Shown: positions 1 to 8,627 of the stretch, piece by piece
Position numbering within the stretch: the first letter of the stretch is position 1
Layout of the letters: each line of letters begins with the position of its first letter
Source: Planctomycetales bacterium 10988
Lineage (GTDB): Bacteria; Planctomycetota; Planctomycetia; Pirellulales; Pb10988
DNA: 64,000 nt
NCBI GenBank assembly: GCA_009664345.1
Contig: CP043547.1
Coordinates: 930,001 to 994,000 of the forward strand
Direction: 5' to 3'
Notes under the pieces: model-generated
Databases searched by the model: none
What the model was told of the DNA's origin: nothing
What the model saw: the letters and a program-made list of their open reading frames with translations, nothing else
Position numbers and translations under genes: made by a program

Positions 1-99
1 CTACACCGGGTCTCTAGGAATCCGGGCAAAGTGAGAACCCGTCTCATTGCTGTTGTCCTGCATCCTCGCGATGCCAAGGAGATTGCCGTTGCGGAATGA
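1..99 (+). CDS. Possible C-terminal tail of a gene entering from the left edge
   Basis: Frame 1 is open from the window edge to a TGA at 97-99, giving 32 residues that end in DAKEIAVAE. No start is visible and no family can be named. The composition is plausible for protein, but a 33-codon open frame also occurs by chance. It would need the sequence to the left to judge. Confidence 0.25.
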   Translation, partial: LHRVSRNPGKVRTRLIAVVLHPRDAKEIAVAE

Positions 100-282
100 C
101 TGGTCGGTCATTCCAAACCCTTGGTCTCAGCAAGGCCAGTTCTTTCAGAGTTTATGGTCAAAAGTAATTGGACAGTCAATTTTTCCAAGTACCCCACTGT
201 TTCTATTGAGATTTGACCACTGTCTTTTTGTTCCATCTATCTAACGCCTCGCGACGAGGCAAGTAAAACAAGGAAATTTATC

Positions 283-1035
283 ATGAAGATCGTAGTAATT
301 GGCGGCAGCGGACTCATTGGCAAAAAGCTAATCCCCCTTTTGATTGAGTGGGGACACGATGCCATCTCGGCGTCCCCCTCCTCGGGCGTAAACACGCTCA
401 CAAAAGAGGGCTTGGCCGAAGTACTAACCGGAGTAGACACTGTCGTAGACGTGACCAACTCACCCTCGTTTGAGGATAACGCGGTCCTTAAATTCTTTGA
501 AACCTCTACTCGCAACATCCTCGCAGCGGAAGCAGTTGCTGGGGTCCAGCACCACGTAGCCCTATCGGTCGTTGGCGCAGATTGCATTCCAGACAGCGGC
601 TATATGCGAGCCAAGGTTTCCCAGGAGCACCTAATCGAGACCAGTGGAGTGCCGTATACGATTCTCCGTGCCACCCAATTTTTTGAGTTCCTCCCCACCA
701 TCGCAGGGCCAGGAACTGACACAGTCCGTCTCCCCGTTGCCCCCATTCAACCCATTGCGGGAGACGATGTTGCCAAGGCTCTGGCAGTCGTCGCTTTAGA
801 GGCACCGAAAAACGACGCCATAGAAATAGCAGGGCCTGAATCCCTATCGATTGCTGAATTTGTTCGCAAAGCGCTGACTGCGATGGGGTATCAACGAAAC
901 ATTGTCGATGACCCACTAGCACGTTATTTCGGGGCAGCATTGGATGAGTTTGGACTTAAGCCGAGGAAAGATAATCCGCTTATCAGTTCAACATATTTTG
1001 ATCATTGGTTTGACCTCGTTCCAGTTCGAAAGTAG
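283..1035 (+). CDS. NAD(P)-binding Rossmann-fold protein, atypical SDR / NmrA-like
   Basis: This 250-residue protein starts with a beta-strand followed by GGSGLIG at residues 7-13, the dinucleotide-binding loop of extended or atypical short-chain dehydrogenases. The middle carries YMRAKVSQEHLIETSGVPYT, which matches the NmrA/SDR_a5 pattern in which a sub-terminal segment decides whether a nearby Rossmann domain acts as a reductase or only as an NAD(P) sensor. The C-terminal third (GPESLSIAEFVRKAL) is the usual substrate-side region. The length is normal for this family. The start follows a purine-rich AAGGAAA. It stands alone, with no neighbouring gene on the same strand that would suggest a pathway. 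The substrate is unknown. Confidence 0.8.
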   Translation: MKIVVIGGSGLIGKKLIPLLIEWGHDAISASPSSGVNTLTKEGLAEVLTGVDTVVDVTNSPSFEDNAVLKFFETSTRNILAAEAVAGVQHHVALSVVGADCIPDSGYMRAKVSQEHLIETSGVPYTILRATQFFEFLPTIAGPGTDTVRLPVAPIQPIAGDDVAKALAVVALEAPKNDAIEIAGPESLSIAEFVRKALTAMGYQRNIVDDPLARYFGAALDEFGLKPRKDNPLISSTYFDHWFDLVPVRK

Positions 1036-2178
1036 ATGGGACAGGCTGCGGGGGGCGAAGCGAACCTTGATCGCCTAGTCAATTTCGCCCCCTCTTGGCC
1101 TCTAAGGTCACCATCTCGGGAAGTTCTTGGCATAGGCTCGGCCCCAAGTTTGAGCCAGCTCCAACATGAGACACGTTGGTGCAGTGATCCTTGCCGGGCT
1201 CTTTTTACAACAGGACTCGACAAATGTTAGTGGCCATCACCAAGAGACATCGAAGTGCTGCTCGGACGTAAAATTCAGGTTATTGGTCTCGATAAATGCC
1301 CTTGGCGACTCTTGTGACTTCGAGGCGTCTTAACACTCGATGGTACAACTTCCACAAAGACAAGTCGCACTTTGGAGCGAATTAAGCGACGAGAACAGAA
1401 TCCAAAAATTATGCGCTTCAGCTATATCTCGATGCCATCACGCCTCCCGTCTAACAGTTTTGAGAAAAAATATCCAGTATGCATCATTTCAAAGTTTCGC
1501 ATCCCCGTCTTTAGTTGAAAAGGAACTAAGGCAGGCGTTCGATGTCGAGCCTGAAAGGCGATTAAAGGCCATCTTGCGAGCCGTGAAATTGGGAACTCGC
1601 GTCAGGATTCCTGATTCTGCAATTGCTAGGCTTCGCACTTCCGAATAAAGCTATATCATTCCCTCTTCTAGATAAAACATGTTCATGAAGAACAGAAAAT
1701 TTTGTGATCAGCTGCTCTATATTCTCCGGTGATGAAACTTCACTCTAGGTCAACTTGTCAAAAGAGCTTTCCTAGCGCTGACACTTCTGGTGATCACTTC
1801 GAAAGACTTTTGGGCTTCCCTTTCTCTGACACTACGCATTTCACGCGTCCTCTCCGACATCCAGAAGAAACAACAGCGAGGCAGCTGATTTCCCTGTAGT
1901 TTTTCTATTTGCTAATGATGTTGAATTCTCGATATCGGAATGCTATTTCACCAGCTGTGGTGAAAGCTTTCGAAATTGATCTCGCGCGTACTCCTTTCTT
2001 TTGGTAGTGTCAGAAATGTCGTGTGCCTGAACGCTCCCTTACGAAGGACACAGGGAGGAACGTTGTATGGCTCGAACATTGGGATCTTTCTTCGAGGAAG
2101 AGCAAACACTTCTCGAAAGGATTCCACCAACCCTAGAAACTCCTAAAACTGGTTTTTGTCAACAAGAAGGTCAAAAAA
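1036..2178. other. Long stretch with no convincing gene
   Basis: About 1.1 kb follows the dehydrogenase gene without a gene I can support. A 102-codon open frame at 1340-1648 (+) has no recognisable motif; its last third (RAVKLGTRVRIPDSAIARLR) looks slightly protein-like, so a short hypothetical protein cannot be excluded. No tRNA, clear terminator or IS end was seen. Confidence 0.4.
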
Positions 2179-3042
2179 ATGATTCAGCACGATCCGAACA
2201 ATCCACACACGCCTCCCGCTTGTCCAACTTGGCGATGGGACGAGGCCAAAAAGTATCATTCTGAAGAGGGGTGTCCGAAGATTGAGGACCCTTTGATCTC
2301 CATCGCCGTCTCTTACCTTAAGAAGCCGAGGGAGAAAACGAACCCATCGATCCACAAGGCGAAGATGATCTTCCAGAAGGATAAATTGGAACGCGCGATG
2401 TTGGAGGCAGCTATTTTAGCGGACATTCCACAAATTAGGATCGCGAAGTCGTGTAAAATCTCGCTAGAGACGGTTGAGATGTATGAATTGCTCTTCTTCG
2501 ATGTGCGTGAGTATCTCGGTGAGACGGAATGGTTAAATGAACATGTAATTGAATATGCCGACCAACGTGGTTTTAAAAAAAGAGAGCTTCGCCAGTATTG
2601 GGCATGGATCGCAATTCGGCATCACCCAAAATTTCTCCTAACGGTCATATTGGGATTTCATCGAGGTTGGGATAAACAAGAAAAACCTACCTTGGCTGTC
2701 TATTTTAAAACCGAGGAAGAAGTCCCTTTGGTACTTCAAGCATTCGTTGCAAGAGCGATCATTCCCGCAACCCCACGGTTTCGTCTCTGGCACTACAAAT
2801 TTAGCGAAGATCACCTACAGATCTATTTTATGAAAGACGCTGCCATGAAAGCTTTGGCACAAGGAGACTTAGACCGTGAGTATGTTCGTCTGGCACGGTC
2901 GATTCTTTCGGGCAGACCAATCTCTGTCCCTGCTTCTTTTAGGAAATCTCACAGGAGGAAGAAGTTACCAAGGGATAAGGAGGCCGCCAAGTACTCCCGA
3001 CGAGGGATCAATGCTCTCCTAAAAGATTTATTTGGTCGCTAG
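2179..3042 (+). CDS. Hypothetical protein with a helix-turn-helix segment
   Basis: The 287-residue protein has a basic, proline-rich N-terminus, then a segment at about residues 70-115 (ILADIPQIRIAKSCKISLET followed by VEMYELLFFDVREYL) that reads as a sigma-4/LuxR-like helix-turn-helix. I know this pattern from unnamed planctomycete proteins in which the helix is followed by LFFDVR. The C-terminus is strongly basic (SHRRKKLPRDKEAAKYSRRG), which would suit nucleic-acid binding. The ATG at 2179 is preceded by GAAGG at a good distance. It is followed on the same strand by two small genes that may form an operon with it. The function is unknown; a DNA-binding role is inference. Confidence 0.6.
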   Translation: MIQHDPNNPHTPPACPTWRWDEAKKYHSEEGCPKIEDPLISIAVSYLKKPREKTNPSIHKAKMIFQKDKLERAMLEAAILADIPQIRIAKSCKISLETVEMYELLFFDVREYLGETEWLNEHVIEYADQRGFKKRELRQYWAWIAIRHHPKFLLTVILGFHRGWDKQEKPTLAVYFKTEEEVPLVLQAFVARAIIPATPRFRLWHYKFSEDHLQIYFMKDAAMKALAQGDLDREYVRLARSILSGRPISVPASFRKSHRRKKLPRDKEAAKYSRRGINALLKDLFGR

Positions 3043-3143
3043 CTTGGGAGGGAGGGGCAAGACAATTGGCCTCTTTTCTTACCATTGATCTTGGGGAATG
3101 TGGAAAAAGGTTGTGCAATGCGGAGAGGAGGAAGAAGAACAGG

Positions 3144-3461
3144 ATGCCTTGGGACCGGAAGCAAAACGGCAAACGATATTACTATCGGGCGAAGAAGGTC
3201 GATGGTCGGTGCGTCAAAGAGTACCTTGGGGGTGGTGCAGAAGGGATCTCCGCTGCCCGTAAGGATCGCGTGTGTCGTCAGCAGCGTGCTGCAGATCGTC
3301 AGCTTTGGGAGACCCGGCTTGCCCAAATCGAGCAGGCGAAGTCTCCCCTTGATGAATTAGTTGACTATTCGAAGTTATTAGGGCAGGCCTTCTTGATCAG
3401 CTGCGGCTATTATCTCCATCGAGGGCATGAATGGAGAGTGCGGAAGCGAGGGGGCTCATGA
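3144..3461 (+). CDS. Small conserved planctomycete-type hypothetical protein
   Basis: The 105-residue protein begins MPWDRKQNGKRYYYRAKKVD, a basic, aromatic start I associate with a common unnamed planctomycete family. The frame is open further upstream, but the ATG at 3144 is the likely start because a strong AGGAGGAAG lies about ten bases ahead of it and the family starts at this Met-Pro-Trp. The central part (ARKDRVCRQQRAADRQLWET) is helical and charged. The stop overlaps the next start as ATGA, so the two proteins are probably translationally coupled. The function is unknown. Confidence 0.6.
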   Translation: MPWDRKQNGKRYYYRAKKVDGRCVKEYLGGGAEGISAARKDRVCRQQRAADRQLWETRLAQIEQAKSPLDELVDYSKLLGQAFLISCGYYLHRGHEWRVRKRGGS

Positions 3462-3976
3462 GCAAGATGCCGAGTTTCTCCTCGCAAGAGTTAAAAAACG
3501 CTTTTCGAAAGGTGGTGGAGCAAGCCAACAAGGGAAACGAAAGGTCCTTGCAGGTTTTACGGAAGTATCTGGAAGAGCACCCCGAGCTTTGGCAATACCT
3601 TGGTGACTTGGCCCGCACTGCCGAGGAAGCCTGGATTCGGCTGCTTTCAAGCGAGGACGTCCTGACGGCGGAAACCACCCGGCTACAATTGGCGGCTTTG
3701 AAAGAGGAATTGCTAGAGCAATCGGAGAACGTCCTCGAAAAGATGCTCGCCGATACGATCCTCGCGACATGGCTGGAGGTCCATTACTTACGCACGGTCG
3801 ATGCCAACACCACACCCCGGACGGCGACACAAGGCAACCTTCTCCTAAAGCGTATCGAGTCCGCACAACGCCGCCATCACAACGCAATCAAGCAGCTGCT
3901 GCAAATCCGCAAACTCCTCCCCGAGCACAACAACGTCCCCAACCTCCGAATCTACAAACAAGAAGATCGTGCTTAG
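3458..3976 (+). CDS. Helical hypothetical protein coupled to the previous gene
   Basis: The 172-residue protein starts at the ATG of an ATGA overlap with the upstream stop; an in-frame start at 3431 is possible but less likely. The sequence is almost wholly helical and charged: KGNERSLQVLRKYLEEHPEL is TPR/HEAT-like, followed by LRTVDANTTPRTATQGNLLL and a C-terminal helical run (RRHHNAIKQLLQIRKLLP). No enzyme motif is present. Proteins of this kind sit beside the YYYRAKKVDG family in planctomycetes. The partner and function are unknown. Confidence 0.6.
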   Translation: MSKMPSFSSQELKNAFRKVVEQANKGNERSLQVLRKYLEEHPELWQYLGDLARTAEEAWIRLLSSEDVLTAETTRLQLAALKEELLEQSENVLEKMLADTILATWLEVHYLRTVDANTTPRTATQGNLLLKRIESAQRRHHNAIKQLLQIRKLLPEHNNVPNLRIYKQEDRA

Positions 3977-4280
3977 CGTAGGTGCCTTTGCTTTAGGTTG
4001 TATTTGATAGTGGGCAACGACGCTAAATCTTGTAGCTAAAGGAATTTCCTTTGTCTGCTTCATCGACCATTCCTACCATGGGTTAAGTGCAATTAAAATT
4101 CTTTTAAGCAGGTAATGATGTATCTGTAGGAATCCAGGGCAGGTAAGCTGCGGACTCCATGAGCAGCACAATGATGGCACAGTCAGTGCTTTTGGTACGC
4201 TTGCCTTCTAGCGATTTCAGACACCGTTAAAACACCCAATGGAGTCCCTTTGGGGGTACAACAATCTATCAGCGCCTAGA
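3977..4280. other. Stretch without a supported gene
   Basis: About 300 bases lie between the helical protein and a possible small minus-strand gene. No open frame of coding character, RNA gene or clear hairpin was seen. Confidence 0.4.
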
Positions 4281-4451
4281 TCACGGCGGACTTTCGCGGA
4301 TTTCTAACGCATCACGCAAAGCATTAGTATCAGTCACCAGCAGGGGGATAGAATAGGTTTCTCGCTCGTGACTTTGAGTGACAAGAATTTGTCCCGGAAC
4401 AGTGAGATCATCCACTTTCGCAACTGACCATTCTTCAACACTATCTGCCAT
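4281..4451 (-). CDS. Putative 56-residue protein
   Basis: A short minus-strand frame runs ATG to TGA with 56 sense codons. The peptide (MADSVEEWSVAKVDDLTVPG near the start, then SIPLLVTDTNALRDALEIRE) has balanced composition and a beta-then-helix pattern, and reads like a real small protein rather than random sequence. No strong ribosome site precedes the ATG and no family is recognised. It lies divergent to the ycjX-like gene, with about 120 bases between the two starts. It could be a genuine short gene or a remnant of a longer one. Confidence 0.4.
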   Translation of the reverse strand: MADSVEEWSVAKVDDLTVPGQILVTQSHERETYSIPLLVTDTNALRDALEIRESPP

Positions 4452-4573
4452 GGATGAGAAAGATGAAAATAGCTAACTTTGCCGCTAGTATATTTCGTTG
4501 TCGGTAGATATAGTAAATATAAACACTAGGAATTAGAGTATTCGGCCATAACTTCAGCTGGAGCTGCCTATCG

Positions 4574-6031
4574 ATGGACCTGTTAAGTACAAAGCCGGGG
4601 ACGAAACATAAAAGAATAGGAGTGGTTGGACTTCTTCAATCAGGCAAGACCGTCTTTTTAACCTCTCTGATCGATCATTTACAAAAGCACGATCCCGAGA
4701 GATTTCGTCTCGGGGAAGTAAAGGGGGGATGGTCCGGCTCTCGAAAAAAGAAGGATCACCAGCGGCAGATGATAAAAATTGTCCCGTTGATCAGAAAAAA
4801 TATTGCCTCCTCAACGGGATGGCAACCTTTTGAATATGAGCGAAATCGATCTAAACTTGCACACCATGAGTGGCCTACAAAGACCGTCATCCCTCAGGAG
4901 TATCGGGGCGTTTTTGCGAGAAGCGACTGGAAGTGGGATAAAATCGATCTTTCACTGCTTGATATCCCTGGGGAAAGACTGACGGATCTCCTGATCGCGA
5001 ATTGTAAAACTTTCGGGGAATGGAGTGATATTATACTAAACCAGCTCTCCATAGTCCCTGAATTTAAGAAGCATGCATCGGAATACTTACAACTGGTAGA
5101 TACCCCCCCTCACGATTCAAGCGATTGGGTGGAAGAAGAGGTTCTTTGCACCTATCGTAGAGCTTTGGCCCGCCTCGCCTACAATTCTATACCTTTCATT
5201 TCTCCATCTACATTTTTAATTGATGAAGACGGAAATTACGTTCCTGATGAGATTCTAGGCATCGAAGATCCTTCTAAATTAGAGGACGAGTTAGTTAAGC
5301 GTCAATTTGTAGGTCGGGATGCGAGGAAACAGTTTTCTCCTCTACCTGCTCGATTTCGCGAAAAGTCCCCCGATATATCAGAGAAATTTGCTAAGAACTA
5401 TGACCGGTATCGCCGTGAATTTGTTCTACACTTTGCAAAAGCGATCAAGTCCTGTGATGAAATTCTTTTTTTAGTGGATATTGCGAGTATCCTTGAAGGT
5501 GGGGTGGGATACCTCAATTCTCAAGAAGCCTTCTGTAATCAACTCTGGGGTTATATTGATCCAGGATTGTCGCCAGTTGGGAGGGTAGGAACTTTCTTAT
5601 CCCGCGTTTTTACCCTTGGTTACGCTCCTCTTCGACATGTGAAGCGAATTGCTTTTATTGCTTCCAAAGCTGATCGAATTCATCCAGAAGATTACGGTAA
5701 CCTAGAACATTTATTAAGAACCTTAGTGAGAAAGCATGTTGATCCGTTCGAAATAGAACGTCGTTTAGAGGTGAGCTATCATTACTGCTCAGCGGTACAT
5801 TCAACCGAACCTACAGGGGATAACCGTTGTTTAAAATATCGAAGATACATAAACGGTAGCGAACCAGATGAAAGACGGCAGAACGTTTCCCCGCTTCCGG
5901 AGGAGTGGCCCGATATATTTACAGGCTCCGACTATCATTTTCCCTATCCTGTTCCTTTTTTTCCTAAAGCTCGCTTAAACCCTCCAAAACAATTTGGGCT
6001 GAACGACATAGCTAAAATCATTCTCTCCTAA
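4574..6031 (+). CDS. ycjX: YcjX-like P-loop NTPase (DUF463)
   Basis: The 485-residue protein has a Walker A motif GLLQSGKT at residues 19-26, directly followed by VFLTSLIDHL as in YcjX proteins. A switch-II-like DIPG lies at 130-133. A hydrophobic strand with DIASILEGGVGYL comes near residue 305, and a base-recognition-like ASKADR near 365. The length matches the family (about 465-490). YcjX is a stress-linked GTPase-like protein of unknown cellular role; in enterobacteria it is paired with the membrane protein YcjF. Here too the next gene encodes a YcjF-like protein 72 bases downstream, which supports the call. The first residues MDLLSTKPGTKHKR are basic and lack a signal peptide, so it should be cytoplasmic. 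Confidence 0.85.
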   Translation: MDLLSTKPGTKHKRIGVVGLLQSGKTVFLTSLIDHLQKHDPERFRLGEVKGGWSGSRKKKDHQRQMIKIVPLIRKNIASSTGWQPFEYERNRSKLAHHEWPTKTVIPQEYRGVFARSDWKWDKIDLSLLDIPGERLTDLLIANCKTFGEWSDIILNQLSIVPEFKKHASEYLQLVDTPPHDSSDWVEEEVLCTYRRALARLAYNSIPFISPSTFLIDEDGNYVPDEILGIEDPSKLEDELVKRQFVGRDARKQFSPLPARFREKSPDISEKFAKNYDRYRREFVLHFAKAIKSCDEILFLVDIASILEGGVGYLNSQEAFCNQLWGYIDPGLSPVGRVGTFLSRVFTLGYAPLRHVKRIAFIASKADRIHPEDYGNLEHLLRTLVRKHVDPFEIERRLEVSYHYCSAVHSTEPTGDNRCLKYRRYINGSEPDERRQNVSPLPEEWPDIFTGSDYHFPYPVPFFPKARLNPPKQFGLNDIAKIILS

Positions 6032-6103
6032 TAACGCATGTTGAAACCTCCCATGAAGTAATTTCTAGGTTACAGGCAATCCAACGATTCTGAATCTCAA
6101 TCG

Positions 6104-7477
6104 ATGGAATCAGCGAAGCAAACAGAAGCGAAAAAGAAAGCAAATTCGATGGAAAAGAGCGCTAACAATCCTCCTCGGCCCAACGCAGCACCACGCCAGA
6201 ATACGACTCTAGGACATCCAAGACCACCGATTATCGATGAGCCTGTTCCCCCTTCGACCCCGGAGCCAGACCCTACTCCACCAGCTCCGGTTATTGAAAT
6301 TGATCCTGAACCAAAGCCTGAACCCTTCCCTGAATCGACAGCATCAGCGAATCCTTCAGGAGCGAAAAAGAGAGACAATTCGACGAAAAAGAAAGCTAAC
6401 GATCCCCCCCGAACCAACGCAGAACCACGCCAGAATACGACTCTAGGACACCCAAGACCACCGATTATCGATGAGCCTGTTCCCCCTTCGACCTCGGAGC
6501 CAGACCCCACTCCACCAGCTCCGGTTGAACCGGCCACACCCACAATCCCTACTACTCAACACTCTGGAGTGCTGTCTTTTCTAAACAACTGGACACTTCG
6601 TTCATTTGTTGTCATTCTTGTCAGTTGCATGATCCTCTTTGTCATAGGCCAACTCGTAGCTCTTATCAATATGTTTGCCAGCTGGCCAGTAGTCTTATCC
6701 TGGGTAGGGATCTTTGCGGTAGCGCTACTCGCGATTGCAATTCTCCTTGCAAGCATTCATTTACTCTATCAATTCTTTCGACTACGAGAGACTCCAAATG
6801 TTTCTCTGAAATTGTTGGAAGACTTACAAGATCGCGAACAGACCCGTCAAGAAGCAGCAAACCAGAGTCGAATTGCCCGAGACAAAATTCGTACCTTTTT
6901 ACAGGATTACTCAACGGAGGAAGAGAACTTCCAGCAAGCAGAGGTGTTGGGCTTTGATGCGGAAACTTTTCGATCACTAAAAGTCCGCAAACAAGAGTTA
7001 ATAGATGACCCACGCTATGAAGATTCCAAGAGATGGCTCATGAAAGTGGATGAGGAATTTCTTGCCATTTTGGATGGCGTAGCAGAGAAGAGGATCTGGC
7101 TTTATGCAAAACAGGCAGGCGTCAAAACAGCGATCGCTCCCACCGGTTTTGTGGATTCAGCAATCATACTGATCAACTCTTATGCCATGATCGGTGACCT
7201 TTGTAGTTTGTATCGGGTGAGAACAAATCGATGGTCCACGATCTATCTAATGGGTCATCTCTTCGTCAACACATTCGCAGCTAGCAAATTAGAAGAAGTT
7301 ACTGACTTTTATGGAGAGGAATTTGCAGAAATTTTAAATAGCTCCATCGGTAGCGTCCTAGCGGGATTAACAGGCAAAATCTCCGCTCGCAGCGCGGAGG
7401 GTCTTGCGAATGGACTACTTCTAAGGCGACTTGGATACGCGACCATCCGGCATCTCCGTCCGATCACCTTTTCTTAA
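6104..7477 (+). CDS. YcjF-like membrane protein with duplicated proline-rich N-terminus (DUF697)
   Basis: The 457-residue protein has three parts. Residues 1-150 are low-complexity, rich in Pro, Lys and Thr, with a near-identical segment at about 27-63 and 105-141 (GHPRPPIIDEPVPPST in both). Residues about 155-225 contain two transmembrane helices (FVVILVSCMILFVIGQLVAL and VGIFAVALLAIAILLASIHL). The C-terminal half holds a helical cytoplasmic domain and a DUF697-like end (SAIILINSYAMIGDLCSLYR, then GEEFAEILNSSIGSVLAGL). That order is the YcjF order; the proline-rich tail in front is unusual. It is the membrane partner expected for the upstream YcjX-like NTPase, and the gene downstream encodes a lipoprotein. 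Confidence 0.75.
   Translation: MESAKQTEAKKKANSMEKSANNPPRPNAAPRQNTTLGHPRPPIIDEPVPPSTPEPDPTPPAPVIEIDPEPKPEPFPESTASANPSGAKKRDNSTKKKANDPPRTNAEPRQNTTLGHPRPPIIDEPVPPSTSEPDPTPPAPVEPATPTIPTTQHSGVLSFLNNWTLRSFVVILVSCMILFVIGQLVALINMFASWPVVLSWVGIFAVALLAIAILLASIHLLYQFFRLRETPNVSLKLLEDLQDREQTRQEAANQSRIARDKIRTFLQDYSTEEENFQQAEVLGFDAETFRSLKVRKQELIDDPRYEDSKRWLMKVDEEFLAILDGVAEKRIWLYAKQAGVKTAIAPTGFVDSAIILINSYAMIGDLCSLYRVRTNRWSTIYLMGHLFVNTFAASKLEEVTDFYGEEFAEILNSSIGSVLAGLTGKISARSAEGLANGLLLRRLGYATIRHLRPITFS
6126..6526 (+). repeat. Intragenic direct repeat, about 165 bp, two copies with 234-bp period
   Basis: The 112-base core at 6181-6292 recurs at 6415-6526 with only a few substitutions. Weaker similarity extends about 55 bases upstream of each copy (the GCGAAAAAGA-rich Lys stretch). 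The period is 234 bases, a multiple of three, so the reading frame of the ycjF-like gene is kept. The high identity suggests a recent duplication. Confidence 0.85.
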
Positions 7478-7505
7478 ATTAAGTTACTCAAGTACGGAAT
7501 CCATC

Positions 7506-8204
7506 ATGCTTCGATCTGCCCCTTTGATATTAATGCTTTGCTTGATCAGCTTAGGTTGCTCAGATGAGTCCCCAGCTAGTCTCGACTTTCAGTCCTCAAT
7601 GTTTTCAAGTTCCGATTCTACAGTTCACCCCGTTTTTCACACCCCTCTAAGTAAAACCACCAGTAATCGACCTGCGGTGCAAGTCGACATCCTAGACGAA
7701 AGTGAACACTGGTTTTTCAGGGCTGAGCTTTACCTATCGGTGCAGTCTAGCAGATTTCCTGAGAATACAAGGATTCTTCTCCCGGTTAACATTGGGGACT
7801 TCGCAGGTTGCCGGAGCCGATTTATTCAACTCCCCTTTGAGCTTGAACCGCAAGATACGCTTCTCATCAATCTTCTGGAGGATGATGAACTGACAGAGGA
7901 AGCCCAGCAAGTTATCCTTAAGTCAAGTGAATCGCTTGGTTATTGCATCCTTGTGGGAACAAAAGTTTTTGCACCTGCTCATTCACAGATGGTTGTTCCG
8001 CCCGCAGTGGCAGGCCTAGAGTTGCTGGGTGAGGCTCTTCTCCAAGACATTTCGATACATCGATTTGAAAACTATGGAACCGCAGAATATCTTTGCCCAA
8101 CCACACTTCCTCACCTCCCACAGAACGCAAACAAGTTGACACTCCTCAACGATTCTAACTACGCCCACATCCAATTACGAATTTACTGCCCCCGAGAATC
8201 TTAG
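7506..8204 (+). CDS. Predicted lipoprotein of unknown function
   Basis: The 232-residue protein starts at an ATG 28 bases after the ycjF-like stop. An in-frame upstream start at 7431 would overlap that gene and put the signal peptide inside, so 7506 is preferred. It begins MLRSAPLILMLCLISLGCSD, a type II signal with lipobox LSLGC-like spacing and lipidated Cys at residue 18. The mature part has no recognised domain; it alternates strands and short helices (LLINLLEDDELTEEAQQVIL, VVPPAVAGLELLGEALLQDI). The spacing suggests cotranscription with the ycjX/ycjF-like pair and a possible periplasmic-side partner of that membrane protein, which is inference. Confidence 0.6.
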   Translation: MLRSAPLILMLCLISLGCSDESPASLDFQSSMFSSSDSTVHPVFHTPLSKTTSNRPAVQVDILDESEHWFFRAELYLSVQSSRFPENTRILLPVNIGDFAGCRSRFIQLPFELEPQDTLLINLLEDDELTEEAQQVILKSSESLGYCILVGTKVFAPAHSQMVVPPAVAGLELLGEALLQDISIHRFENYGTAEYLCPTTLPHLPQNANKLTLLNDSNYAHIQLRIYCPRES

Positions 8205-8558
8205 AATCGCGAGATCACCGCTTTGCTTTCATCACGGCCTCATCCAGCCCGACGAAGCGTTTACACCTAACAGATGGCTAGATGACCATCGTCTCGGTTC
8301 TGCCCCGCACTCCTTAAGCCGAAGCCCTTCGGGGTGGAATGCATACTTCAATAGTACAGAAAGGTTCCAACGTCGATCGGGAATTGGTGGCTTTGAATTC
8401 CGAGGCAGCTGAACTCCTCGACGATTAGACCCATGTCTTTGCCTTTACCACCGACCTCGCGAGGGAGTTTGATCACTTCGAATCGCCTTCCAACGCCGTC
8501 CAGCATAGGCCCAGAAGCGATGGTTCGCGAATGCTTTGGGGATCCCTTAGGCAAATAG
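8205..8558. other. Gene-poor stretch, possibly holding decayed coding sequence
   Basis: No complete gene is visible. Reading the plus strand in the frame of the cyclase gene gives a short open run from an ATG at 8433, ending ...AMVRECFGDPLGK at a TAG (8556-8558), immediately ahead of open cyclase-frame sequence. The minus strand of 8348-8572 is also open (GRRFEVIKLPREVGGKGKDM within it). Either may be the remains of a gene; I cannot name one. Confidence 0.35.
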
Positions 8559-8627
8559 CACGAAGTCAACAATCAATACCAAGGCTACATCGCACGCCGA
8601 ATCAGTCTCACCTCTCAATTCCGCAAC

